Of a DNA stretch of 64,000 bases, positions 8,590 through 16,946 are shown in pieces. The notes beneath the pieces are model-generated. The model did not search any database, had not been told where the DNA came from, and saw only the letters and a list, made by a program, of their open reading frames with translations. Made by a program: the position numbers and the translations under genes. The stretch is from Celeribacter marinus. Lineage in GTDB: Bacteria > Pseudomonadota > Alphaproteobacteria > Rhodobacterales > Rhodobacteraceae. The stretch spans positions 186,001 through 250,000 of the forward strand of contig NZ_CP012023.1 of assembly GCF_001308265.1 (NCBI RefSeq), given 5' to 3'. Position 1 is the first letter of the stretch, and each line of letters begins with the position of its first letter.

Positions 8590-9822
8590 TTATTGCGCGC
8601 GCACATCGCGCAGCCATGCGACGATCAACGCGCGGGCGTCATCGTCCATTTGGATGGCATTGGGCGGCGGCATTGCATGGCTCACACCGGCGTGAAGATA
8701 GATTTGATCGACGTGGCGTGCCACATCGCTCTGCGTTTCTAAAAACACATTCTTGGGCGCCCAGCGCAACCCATCCCATGACGGCTCGCGCGCATGACAC
8801 ATCGAGCAATTGCCAACCACCGCGTAATACGCCTCTTCAAAGCTGTCTACCGCCGTGTACTTTTGCTCGTAAGGGGTGAGGGCGCGTGCCTCGGCCTCCT
8901 CATAGGTTTCTGCGCCTTGAACGGTGGACAGCCATGCAATCACGAGCATCAACACAACCGTCACGAACCACGTCCAATTGGGACCAGCGCCGGTTTTATG
9001 CATGGTGTTGAAGTAATGACGGATGGTGACGCCCGTGAGGAAAATAAGGCTGGCAATGATCCACGCGTATTGGGTGCCAAAGGCCAGAGGGTAGTGGTTG
9101 GACAGCATCAAAAACACGACAGGCAAAGTGAGATAGTTGTTATGGGTCGAGCGGACTTTGGCGATCTTACCGTATTTGGGATCGGGCGCGCGGCCCGCCT
9201 TTAGATCGGCCACAACGATCCGCTGGTTTGGCATGATTTGGAAAAACACGTTGGCGGTCATGATCGTGGCGGTGAATGCGCCAAGATGCAAAAGGGCGGC
9301 GCGACCCGTGAAAATCTGGTGATAGCCCCACGACATTACAACGAGGATCACGAACAAGAGCAACATCAAAACGGTCGGGCGTTCGCTTAGCTCTGATTTG
9401 CACATTGCGTCATAGGCAATCCACCCGATGGTGAGCGAGCCGCCGGAAATCAAAATCCCTTGCCAAAGCGCGAGATCGGCTTTGGTCGGGTCAAGCAAGA
9501 ACAGCTCACCGCCCATCCAGTAGACGATCATCAAAAGCGCCGCACCAGAGAGCCACGTCGTGTAGCTTTGCCATTTGTGCCAAGTCAGATGCTCGGGCAT
9601 CTCGGAGGGGGCAACCATGTATTTGACGGTGTGATAGAACCCGCCGCCGTGAACTTCCCATTCCTCGCCATGTGCGCCTGCGGGCAGGGTGTCACGGGGT
9701 TTGAGCATCAGATCGAGGGCGATAAAATAGAATGACGCGCCGATCCACGCCATTGCGGTCACAACATGGAGCCAACGGACCGAAAACGCGGCCCAGTCCC
9801 ATAGAATTGCCAAGTCATACAT
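8590..9822 (-). CDS. puuD: Membrane urate hydroxylase with cytochrome c domain
   Basis: 410 residues. The N-terminal ~300 residues hold about eight hydrophobic helices (WLHVVTAMAWIGASFYFIAL first) with several conserved His, typical of PuuD, a cytochrome-c-linked membrane urate oxidase that yields 5-hydroxyisourate. The C-terminal ~100 residues form a cytochrome c domain with one CxxCH haem site (CSMCH in VVGNCSMCHAREP) and a likely Met axial ligand in SHAMPPPNA. Length and domain order fit PuuD. It is the second gene of a minus-strand pair, 107 bases downstream of a LytTR regulator. No other purine-degradation gene is in the window. Confidence 0.88.
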   Translation of the reverse strand: MYDLAILWDWAAFSVRWLHVVTAMAWIGASFYFIALDLMLKPRDTLPAGAHGEEWEVHGGGFYHTVKYMVAPSEMPEHLTWHKWQSYTTWLSGAALLMIVYWMGGELFLLDPTKADLALWQGILISGGSLTIGWIAYDAMCKSELSERPTVLMLLLFVILVVMSWGYHQIFTGRAALLHLGAFTATIMTANVFFQIMPNQRIVVADLKAGRAPDPKYGKIAKVRSTHNNYLTLPVVFLMLSNHYPLAFGTQYAWIIASLIFLTGVTIRHYFNTMHKTGAGPNWTWFVTVVLMLVIAWLSTVQGAETYEEAEARALTPYEQKYTAVDSFEEAYYAVVGNCSMCHAREPSWDGLRWAPKNVFLETQSDVARHVDQIYLHAGVSHAMPPPNAIQMDDDARALIVAWLRDVRAQ

Positions 9823-9929
9823 GGAGTTCTCCCAAAGTTCGATATCGCCTTTAGCTTATGCGAAATTGTCCGATCGGGATATGGCTATGGCAGACCAAAC
9901 AGTATTAAAAAAAACAAAACAATATCGCG

Positions 9930-10973
9930 TCAGCCGCCAAATGTTTCCAGGGCCTGTTCGACGGCCTTGCGTCGTGCACGCGGAACTGTAATTCGGTCAT
10001 TCGTTGTCATGGTCAACAACAATTTTCCCTCTGCCAGACGCGTGACCTTTTCGATTGCGCCAAATGCGACCCAAACCGAGCGATGCGCCTGAATGCCGTA
10101 CGCGGCAGGGATTTGTTCAACGGCATCAGCCAGCCGATAACGCAACATCTTTTCACCCTTCGCCATATCGAGACGGATATAGTGTTCTTCGGCGCGGATG
10201 GCCCGCAAATCAGCCAGCGTGATCGTTTCTCCTGCAATTGAAATTGTGTGCTGTGTATTTGGGTGGGCTGCGGGCTGCGGTGTGGCGGGCGCGGTGGGAT
10301 CAGCGTTCACGTGGGTGGCCACGGCGTGCGCGGCGCGCTGGTGCTCCCGTTCGCGCGCTTCGCGTTGAATACGGGCTAGCCCACCCGCACGCGGATTTAT
10401 CACAACGTCCGAATAGACTTTGACATGCGAGACGACGAACATCGAATAAGCGACTTCGAGCATGAAAATATACACGTAATCAACGACAAAGGCTTGTAAA
10501 AAGCCAATGCGTTCAATCCATTCAACACCCATGTCGCCGTAAAATATCACCGCACCCTGGCGCTTTACTGTTTCCAGTATAAGCACGCTAAACACCATCA
10601 CGAGAGGCAGCGGCAACACCAAGAACGGCCAGCGCCGTATGAGATAGGGCCACATCCAAATCTGAATCGTAAGCATTGCGAGCAACACAAGCTCGTGAAC
10701 GACCAGCGTCACCGAGGCTTGCCACCATGGCACCGAATTTGCGGTTTCGCCGGTTTCAAGCACGAGAAATGAGAGGGGGTAGAGGTAGCCGATGAAGAAT
10801 CCGGCATACACAAAGAAGAACAGCGAGTGCTTATCCGTGATCGCCTGAAAAAACTGGAACGGCGTGAGGCGAAACTGCTCGCCAGTGATCAAAACCAGAT
10901 TAAATTTGGCCCGATCCTCATGCAAGGGTGGGGGCGTTAGGGTCGATCGCATAAAAGTCTTCCACATCATCAT
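9930..10973 (-). CDS. Membrane-anchored LytTR-domain transcription regulator
   Basis: 347 residues. The N-terminal two thirds carry about four hydrophobic segments (HSLFFFVYAGFFIGYLYPLS, LVVHELVLLAMLTIQIWMW, WPFLVLPLPLVMVFSVLIL, FVVDYVYIFMLEVAYSMF). The last ~100 residues are a LytTR DNA-binding domain: ITLADLRAIRAEEHYIRLDM, then HRSVWVAFGAIEKVTRLAEGKLLLTM and the closing ITVPRARRKAVEQAL. The protein should sense something at the inner membrane and bind DNA on the cytoplasmic side. It lies directly upstream of puuD on the same strand, so regulation of urate oxidation is plausible but unproven. Several Met codons occur at the start; the first is used here and no clear ribosome site separates them. 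Confidence 0.82.
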   Translation of the reverse strand: MMMWKTFMRSTLTPPPLHEDRAKFNLVLITGEQFRLTPFQFFQAITDKHSLFFFVYAGFFIGYLYPLSFLVLETGETANSVPWWQASVTLVVHELVLLAMLTIQIWMWPYLIRRWPFLVLPLPLVMVFSVLILETVKRQGAVIFYGDMGVEWIERIGFLQAFVVDYVYIFMLEVAYSMFVVSHVKVYSDVVINPRAGGLARIQREAREREHQRAAHAVATHVNADPTAPATPQPAAHPNTQHTISIAGETITLADLRAIRAEEHYIRLDMAKGEKMLRYRLADAVEQIPAAYGIQAHRSVWVAFGAIEKVTRLAEGKLLLTMTTNDRITVPRARRKAVEQALETFGG

Positions 10974-11756
10974 TTGTTGGACGCAACCGCGACCTCAGTT
11001 TGAGCGACTTAACCGTTCGGTCAAGAATGCCGCAACACGTTTTCCCCTGCGTGACGCGCCACGGGCCGCGGGATTACCGTCCTTGCACGTTGAGGGGCGC
11101 TGACGCCGCCAAGTGGCCGACAGTTCGCGCCACAATTGTGCATTTCACGCGTCATGAACTTACAGGCTGATGTCTTAAAATTCAGCAAACCCTCAATGAC
11201 ATGGCCCCAATGTTGGTTAGAGACTTTTTTCGGTGCTCAACGCCATTGCGCTGAAAATCACAACGGCATCCACGCCTTCATATCTCACACGTGACCACAG
11301 CTTTTAATGCCGCCAAGCCATCAGGTGGCGCAGGGACTCTCCAGAGTAGAAAAGTCCCTGTGCTCTGCCCCCGCGTCTATCGCCGTGAACGCGGGTACGC
11401 CCCTTGTTGGGGCATTTGACGATGCATGAAATAGAAAACATGTCCCGAATTTACAGTGAAACCACCGTTTCATGCCATTTCGAAACACTTTGAGACACTT
11501 TGGTGGACCGCTTTTGTTTCCTCACTAAAACATGACCCAACACGAACACCTGTTGGAGACATTTTTGTGAAACACCTGTTTGCTCGGCTTCTTTTGGCTG
11601 CACGCCACGCGATCAGCTTGGCGGCATACGTGACGAACTATTCACAGTGTCTGACGGTCCAAGACGCAACGCGGTTTCCAGGGTTGGCCGCACCTTATCG
11701 GTTTTGGCCATTCCCAAGGACCGCATCATCTACAACGTCAACTAAGCGCAAAAATC
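10974..11756. other. 783-base stretch without a convincing gene
   Basis: Between the LytTR gene and the short membrane-protein remnant. A 102-codon open frame at 11456-11764 has no recognisable domain, no good ribosome site and an uneven composition; I do not call it. The only structured part is the hairpin cluster at 11309-11413. The stretch may be decayed sequence or hold a small RNA. Confidence 0.6.
11309..11413 (+). other. Cluster of consecutive hairpins, possible structured RNA
   Basis: Four stems lie in a row: GCCGCC/GGTGGC (11309-11314 with 11324-11329), GCGCAGGGACT/AGTCCCTGTGC (11328-11338 with 11353-11363, 11 pairs with one G-U), CCCGCGT/ACGCGGG (11370-11376 with 11389-11395) and GCCCC/GGGGC near 11399-11413. 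The first two stems share two bases, so they could be alternative folds. No long T-run follows. The strand is assumed to be +; the stems would form on either strand. Confidence 0.35.
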
Positions 11757-12035
11757 ATGTGTGAGACATATAACATCAGCAGTGCCAAAGTGTATCGCCA
11801 TCGTTGGGAAAGCCCCATGTTGGTGATCGCGACCCTCGCAACGATTGGTGCGATTATCGTCAATCTTGCATCTATTATCGTGGTTGTCCTTGGCGGCGCG
11901 GATGTGAGCAACGAATGGGGCTCTTTCGCCTACATCGTTCTGTTCTCGCCGATCTTGCTATTGCTGGCGCGCTCCTATGTTGCCGCACAAAACCGTGCCA
12001 ACGGCGCGCGGGTCGGGCCAAATCAGCTTTCCTAA
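11757..12035 (+). pseudogene. Short membrane protein resembling the N-terminus of M48-type peptidases
   Basis: 92 codons. The segment VYRHRWESPMLVIA, then two hydrophobic helices (LATIGAIIVNLASIIVVVLGG and SFAYIVLFSPILLLLA) and the ending RSYVAAQNRANGARVGPNQ resemble the membrane-anchored N-terminus of M48-family metallopeptidases of Rhodobacteraceae. Those continue with a Q-F-P motif and an HExxH catalytic domain. Here a stop follows GPNQLS at once and no HExxH sequence is seen downstream, so this is probably a truncated remnant. It could instead be a genuine small two-helix protein. The resemblance is from memory of the family and needs a search. Confidence 0.4.
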
Positions 12036-12349
12036 ATCGCGACCTGAATAAGTGTCGATCCGGTGCCGTCCACTTTGTTTGCGCGCATGACTTGCGTCAC
12101 CATAAACACGCTCACGTTTGTTTGCTGCGCTTCGTAATCAGTGCAATTGTGACCTTGATGTTTCTTGTGGGAAGGGCGCTGAGCCGTGCTTAGGAATGTT
12201 CTGCCCACAGGTTGGCCATGACGCATTATCTCGATGCTGCGCGTCTTTTTGCGGGACTATTCGATTGTGGCGTGACGTGCTGACCTAACGCGCTATGTCT
12301 TGGTGATAAAATCACAGACCCTTGCGTCGGACATAGGCATACCGCACCC
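12036..12349. other. 314-base intergenic stretch
   Basis: No gene seen. The one notable element is the perfect inverted repeat GTGAT-AAA-ATCAC at 12303-12315, 35 bases before the next start codon, which could be an operator. Confidence 0.5.
12303..12315. promoter_or_regulatory. Inverted repeat GTGATAAAATCAC upstream of small membrane protein
   Basis: Perfect 5-base arms (GTGAT/ATCAC) around AAA, 35 bases upstream of the ATG at 12350. It has the look of a half-palindromic operator, but the arms are short and no regulator is adjacent. Confidence 0.25.
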
Positions 12350-12613
12350 ATGAAATTCATTGATTCCCTCCCGCTATCCTCCCTCATTGTCGCATCTTTG
12401 ACGCTTGGGCTGGCCTCGTTTGTCCCCGAGCCGCATGTCTGGACCAAGTTAAATATGCTTGTGGCGGGTGATCTGGTGCGGCCTATTGATATGTTTGATC
12501 TGGTGTTGCATGGCACGCCTTGGGTGTTGCTTGCGATCAAATTGGTGCGTGGTGCGCCGCGCACCACCACCTCCACCACAGCCGCCGACGATCATAGCCT
12601 TGAGCGTCTTTGA
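12350..12613 (+). CDS. Small conserved membrane protein (RND-transporter-like annotation)
   Basis: 87 residues. The N-terminal helix SLIVASLTLGLASFVPEPHVW is followed by KLNMLVAGDLVRPIDMFDLVLHGTPWVLLAIKLVR, giving two membrane-associated segments with a conserved-looking P-E-P-H and R-P-x-D-x-F-D-L-x-x-H-G core. I recall short alphaproteobacterial proteins with this pattern, often labelled RND transporter although they lack any RND domain; the function is unknown. The C-terminal 20 residues are Thr/Ala-rich and probably unstructured. No strong ribosome site is seen. It is convergent with the S41 peptidase gene, whose end abuts it. Confidence 0.65.
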   Translation: MKFIDSLPLSSLIVASLTLGLASFVPEPHVWTKLNMLVAGDLVRPIDMFDLVLHGTPWVLLAIKLVRGAPRTTTSTTAADDHSLERL

Positions 12614-13942
12614 TTAGCGCGCCTGTGCAAGACGCGTGAGCGCCGCCTCAAGCATCGTGTCCTTGCCATTGGAAAATCCCTCAACGTCAAACGGATAAGA
12701 GATATCTGGTGCGATGCCGGTCTGTGTCACCGGAGTACCGTTTGCCAAGGCATAGGTTTGATGCGGCAGCGTAAATTGCCATTGGTTCGGCAGGGCCCGC
12801 ACCATGATGTTAGACGGGGTTGCGTTGGTGGGCTCCCCCATGATGCTTACTTGCGCCAATTCTCCCACCGCCATGACATAGGTTTCCGCGGCACCCGAGG
12901 TCTCAGAGCTTGTCAGAACCATCACAGGGGCGTTGAGTGCTGCCTGTGAGCCGCGCCCGTAAAAAGCGGTCGAAGGGCTCATGTAGCCGCGTGTGATTTG
13001 GGTCTGTTTCAATCCGGCGGGCCAGTCCGCGGCGGAAAACAACCCCGCATAGGTGAGCGCAACCGTATCAGAGCCGCCCGCGTTAAAGCGTAGATCAACA
13101 ATGACACCTTTGGCGTCCGCATATAACGCGCCCAGTTGGTCGACCACGCGTGCGGCCTGTGATGCCATGGTTTGTCCCAATGGCGGCTCGGATTCCATGT
13201 GGTGGACACCAAGATAGGCGATCTCGCCGTCAAGCCAGCCGTGGCGGATGCCGCTTGTTTCGATAAACTGGCGCTCGGAGGTCAGGTAGCTGTCTGTGAC
13301 CTGCCACAACGCGCGTTGATCCTTGTCCCACGGCGCGGGGCTGTGCGGTGACACATCGCCCGAGGGGGTCATCAGGTGGATATCACCATCGTCAAGGTCG
13401 CGCACGGCGTGGGTCATGACATCCGAGAGATGTTTTGGGTCGAAATTTCCTGCAAGGGCCGCCATGGCCTCATCACGGCGCGCGTCCCAGTCTACGCCGT
13501 AACGTGCAAAGTTTGGATAATGGGTCTCGAACGTGCGCCAAAAGATGTCGAATGTCTCAAGGGGGCCGGCCTGTCTGCCGTTCACGCATTGATCGGGCAG
13601 GGCGTCAACACGGTAGGCGCGCATATCACCAACTGCGTCCGCAACCGCAATGGATAGATCGTCGCCCTGTGCGGTAAACGTATATCCCGCAAGGCGGCGC
13701 ACCATCCCCATATGTGCCGGCATGGTTTGCCATGGGATGCAGGAGACGGGCGTTATCTCGTGGATCGCAATCGAGACAGGCGAGATATCAAAAACAAGCC
13801 CGTAGCCATTGGTGATCCAGATGCCTTGGGTCTCTTTGGGCGGCTTGCCCGACCACCACAACGCAGCAAGGACAAGCCCCGACAACGCGCCTGCGGCCAG
13901 CAAAAGACGCAACACGCGCGCAATCATGAGGGATAGGGGCAA
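12614..13942 (-). CDS. S41-family peptidase-like protein
   Basis: 442 residues with an N-terminal membrane anchor or signal (VLRLLLAAGALSGLVLAALWW), so it acts in the periplasm. The C-terminal half has S41 (tail-specific protease/tricorn-like) features: GVIVDLRFNAGGSDTVAL and the nucleophile region PVMVLTSSETSGAAETYVMAV, ending in GIAPDISYPF. In S41 proteins of the T-x-S-A-G/A-E type the catalytic Ser is two residues after the Thr. Here that position is Gly and a Ser lies one residue earlier, so activity is uncertain. The start used is a TTG at 13942 with AAGGA upstream, inside the end of the M20 gene; an ATG at 13927 is the alternative. Probably co-transcribed with the M20 dipeptidase. Confidence 0.75.
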   Translation of the reverse strand: MPLSLMIARVLRLLLAAGALSGLVLAALWWSGKPPKETQGIWITNGYGLVFDISPVSIAIHEITPVSCIPWQTMPAHMGMVRRLAGYTFTAQGDDLSIAVADAVGDMRAYRVDALPDQCVNGRQAGPLETFDIFWRTFETHYPNFARYGVDWDARRDEAMAALAGNFDPKHLSDVMTHAVRDLDDGDIHLMTPSGDVSPHSPAPWDKDQRALWQVTDSYLTSERQFIETSGIRHGWLDGEIAYLGVHHMESEPPLGQTMASQAARVVDQLGALYADAKGVIVDLRFNAGGSDTVALTYAGLFSAADWPAGLKQTQITRGYMSPSTAFYGRGSQAALNAPVMVLTSSETSGAAETYVMAVGELAQVSIMGEPTNATPSNIMVRALPNQWQFTLPHQTYALANGTPVTQTGIAPDISYPFDVEGFSNGKDTMLEAALTRLAQAR

Positions 13943-13946
13943 CGGA

Positions 13947-15365
13947 CTATCCTTGGCTCACAGCATCCAAAATCCGCGCCCATGAGCGCATACCTTTGTG
14001 AAAGCACTCCAGATCGTATTTCTCGTTGGGGCTATGGATTGCGTCATCGTCGCGGGCAAAGCCGGTCAAAAGAGCGTCAACGCCAACGATCTTTTTGAAA
14101 TAGCCCGCAATCGGGATTGAGCCGCCACAGCCGATAAAAGCGGCCTCATTGGGCCATTCATCGGACAGGGCTTGGCGTGTGGCCTCAAACGCGGGGTGGG
14201 TTGTTTCCATCACCGAGGCAGGCGAGGCGCCGTGCGGGTGGAATTCGACGGTGCAATCAGCGGGCAGGTGCGCCTCGACATAAGCGCGTAGGCTTTCGCG
14301 GATTTTATGGGGGTCTTGCGTGCCGACAAGGCGCGCGGAGACTTTGGCGGAGGCTTGTGCGGGCAGCACGGTTTTGAACCCGTCCCCCGTGTAGCCGCCA
14401 ATGATGCCGTTAAATTCCATCGTCGGGCGTGACCAGATCATTTCCAATGCTGTACGGTCATGTTCGCCTGCGGGCTGGCTGAGGCCCACCTCGCCCAAGA
14501 ATGCCTCGTGCTCAAATCCCAAGACTTGCCACTGGGCCGCAACATCGGCGGGCAGTTCGGGCACACCGTCATAAAAACCGTCAAGTGTGACGCGACCAGT
14601 GTCGTCATGTAGCCCCGCCAGAATACGGGTGAGCACGCGGATCGGGTTTTGGGACGGGCCGCCATACATGCCCGAATGCAGGTCTTTGTCGGCGGCCTTG
14701 ATCACGATCTCTTCGCCCATCAGGCCGCGCAGCATGGTGACAATGGCGGGGGTGTCGTGGCCAAACAGGCCGGTGTCACAGATCAGCGCCACATCGCCTT
14801 TGAGGCGCTCCTTGTATTCATTCATAAACGGGACGAGGGAGGGCGAGCCGCTTTCCTCTTCGCCCTCGAAAAAGAACGTGATTTCACATGGCAATGCGCC
14901 ATTCTCGGCAACCCATGCACGACAGGCCTCGACAAAGGTCATCAATTGCCCCTTGTCATCTGACGCGCCGCGCCCACGGATCATGCGGCCTTTGGCGGTG
15001 GTCTCAACGGCGGGGGCGAATGGATCACTGGCCCACAGATTGAGCGGGTCGACGGGTTGCACGTCATAATGGCCGTAAAACACCAGGTGCGGCGTCTTTT
15101 TGTCTTTTGGGCCATCGACGTGGCCCATCACCATCGGATGACCGGGGGTCGCGATGGTCTCTGCGTCTACGCCAAAAGAGCGTAAATCCGCAACCAACCA
15201 ATCGGCGGCACGGGCGCAATCGGCCTTATAGGCCGGATCGGTGGAGATCGACGGGATGGACAACAGATCAATCAAACGCGCCAATGCGCCATCAAGGTCG
15301 GCATCGATACGGCCAAGGACCGAGGCGAGGCGCGGGGCGAGCAGTGGGGCGGGTGTTTGGGTCAT
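13947..15365 (-). CDS. M20-family dipeptidase
   Basis: 472 residues, cytoplasmic zinc peptidase of the M20 family (DapE/carnosine-dipeptidase-like). Metal-site motifs are all present: HLVFYGHYDVQPVDP (His and catalytic Asp), RGRGASDDKGQ (bridging Asp), FFFEGEEESGSPSL (catalytic and ligand Glu), CDTGLFG, and the late IHSPNEKYDLECF His. The dimerisation domain includes DLHSGMYGGPSQNP. Length is typical. It is divergent from hemA and followed 4 bases later by the S41-like gene, suggesting a peptide-processing operon. Substrate specificity is unknown. Confidence 0.9.
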   Translation of the reverse strand: MTQTPAPLLAPRLASVLGRIDADLDGALARLIDLLSIPSISTDPAYKADCARAADWLVADLRSFGVDAETIATPGHPMVMGHVDGPKDKKTPHLVFYGHYDVQPVDPLNLWASDPFAPAVETTAKGRMIRGRGASDDKGQLMTFVEACRAWVAENGALPCEITFFFEGEEESGSPSLVPFMNEYKERLKGDVALICDTGLFGHDTPAIVTMLRGLMGEEIVIKAADKDLHSGMYGGPSQNPIRVLTRILAGLHDDTGRVTLDGFYDGVPELPADVAAQWQVLGFEHEAFLGEVGLSQPAGEHDRTALEMIWSRPTMEFNGIIGGYTGDGFKTVLPAQASAKVSARLVGTQDPHKIRESLRAYVEAHLPADCTVEFHPHGASPASVMETTHPAFEATRQALSDEWPNEAAFIGCGGSIPIAGYFKKIVGVDALLTGFARDDDAIHSPNEKYDLECFHKGMRSWARILDAVSQG

Positions 15366-15447
15366 GATCGATTACCTTTCAGGATGTGCTGGCGCATTTG
15401 TCGCACACTAACGGGCCAGTTTGCAGTGTCCAGAGATGGGATGCGGG

Positions 15448-15461
15448 TTGACATAGATCAT
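15448..15461 (+). promoter_or_regulatory. FNR/FnrL-type binding site upstream of hemA
   Basis: TTGACATAGATCAT matches the FNR-family consensus TTGAT-N4-ATCAA at 8 of 10 positions; TTGAC-type first arms are common among FnrL sites of Rhodobacterales. It lies 167 bases before the proposed TTG start of hemA. In Rhodobacter, hemA is a known FnrL-linked gene, so oxygen control of haem synthesis is a reasonable inference. Confidence 0.5.
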
Positions 15462-15614
15462 TCTTAAACGAAATTAGAACACGTTATGACTAAGCCAGTG
15501 AACAGGACGGTATCGACCCATAGCACCGACATGTATCAATTTGTGAATACGAGTCGCTTTTTAAAAATTTGGTTGCTAAAAGGGTCAGACGAAAGACGCG
15601 CGAAAGGACTACCA

Positions 15615-16844
15615 TTGGATTATACAGCGAAGCTTGACGAGGCGTTGCAGCGACTTCATGACGAGGGGCGGTATCGCACCTTTATCGACATTGAGCGCAA
15701 GCGCGGTAATTTCCCCCATGCGACGTGGAAAAAGCCCGATGGATCTGAAAAGCCTGTCACCGTATGGTGCGGCAACGATTACCTTGGCATGGGTCAACAC
15801 CCCGATGTCCTGACCGCGATGAAAGATGCAGTGGACGCAACGGGCGCAGGCTCCGGCGGTACACGCAACATTTCTGGCACAACTGTCTACCATAAACGCC
15901 TTGAGGCGGAATTGGCAGATTGGCACAATAAAGAAGCGTCTTTGGTGTTTTCGTCGGCCTACATTGCCAATGACGCCACCCTGTCGACGCTGCCAAAACT
16001 GTTTCCGGGGCTTATCATCTATTCGGATGAATTGAACCACGCCTCCATGATTGAGGGCATTCGTCGCAATGGCGGCGCGAAACGTATTTTCCGTCACAAC
16101 GACATGGCGCACCTGCGCGCGCTGCTTGAGGCGTCCGACAAGGACGCGCCCAAACTGATCGCATTCGAATCCGTCTATTCCATGGACGGCGATTTTGGTC
16201 CCATCGAAGAGATGCTTGATCTGGCCGACGAATTTGGCGCACTGACGTATATCGACGAAGTGCACGCGGTTGGCATGTACGGCGAACGTGGCGCCGGTGT
16301 GGCCGAGCGTGATGGCCTGATGGACCGCATCGACATTATCAACGGCACACTCGGCAAGGCGGTCGGCGTCTTTGGTGGTTATATCGCCGCGTCCGCGAAA
16401 ATGTGTGACGCGGTGCGCTCCTATGCGCCCGGTTTTATCTTCACGACCTCTATCCCTCCGGCGGTCGCTGCCGGTGCGGCGGCGTCGATTGCGCACCTCA
16501 AGGGCGAGGGCGGTGTGGCGCTGCGTAAAGAGCACCAGACCCAAGCGGCCATTCTCAAAACCCGTCTTAAAGGTCTGGGTCTTCCGATCACCGATCATGG
16601 CTCGCACATTGTGCCGCTGATCGTCGGCGATCCGAAACACACAAAATTGATGTCCGATATGTTGCTTGAGCAATACGGGATTTATGTGCAGCCGGTGAAC
16701 TTCCCAACCGTGCCGCGCGGCACGGAGCGGTTGCGGTTTACCCCGTCGCCTGTTCACGGATCGCGTGAAATGGATGCGCTTATCCACGGATTGGACGCGC
16801 TTTGGAGCCATTGTGCGCTGAATCGTGCCGAAATGGCGGGCTAA
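15615..16844 (+). CDS. hemA: 5-aminolevulinate synthase (C4 pathway)
   Basis: 409 residues from the TTG at 15615 ([17 protein letters not shown] just upstream). It condenses glycine and succinyl-CoA to 5-aminolevulinate, the first step of haem synthesis in alphaproteobacteria, using PLP. Motifs are [40 protein letters not shown] and [14 protein letters not shown]. With the TTG start the PLP-binding Lys is residue 248, the number known for Rhodobacter ALAS, and the protein has the usual ~407-residue length. A longer in-frame start at ATG 15486 would add 43 unconserved residues and begin only 24 bases after the FNR-type site; I judge it wrong. The gene stands alone. Confidence 0.93.
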   Translation: MDYTAKLDEALQRLHDEGRYRTFIDIERKRGNFPHATWKKPDGSEKPVTVWCGNDYLGMGQHPDVLTAMKDAVDATGAGSGGTRNISGTTVYHKRLEAELADWHNKEASLVFSSAYIANDATLSTLPKLFPGLIIYSDELNHASMIEGIRRNGGAKRIFRHNDMAHLRALLEASDKDAPKLIAFESVYSMDGDFGPIEEMLDLADEFGALTYIDEVHAVGMYGERGAGVAERDGLMDRIDIINGTLGKAVGVFGGYIAASAKMCDAVRSYAPGFIFTTSIPPAVAAGAAASIAHLKGEGGVALRKEHQTQAAILKTRLKGLGLPITDHGSHIVPLIVGDPKHTKLMSDMLLEQYGIYVQPVNFPTVPRGTERLRFTPSPVHGSREMDALIHGLDALWSHCALNRAEMAG

Positions 16845-16946
16845 CTAAAGTTTCCCCCTGTGCGACCCTTCTTATAGCGTGGTAAGGGTTAGCAATACAT
16901 TCAGCGATTCGAGCTAGTGTAAACGATAAGAGTAGGGGCAGTTCGC

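Noticed and set aside
11456..11764. 102-codon frame on + in the gene-poor stretch
   Set aside because: No domain, no convincing ribosome site and low-quality composition. Could be a gene but I cannot support it.
15486..15614. 43-residue N-terminal extension of hemA from ATG 15486
   Set aside because: Not conserved in ALAS, starts 24 bases after the FNR-type site, and spoils the K248 numbering that the TTG start gives.
16851..16895. Weak hairpin after hemA (ACCCTT/AAGGGT)
   Set aside because: Short, bulged stem with no T-run; not good enough to call a terminator.
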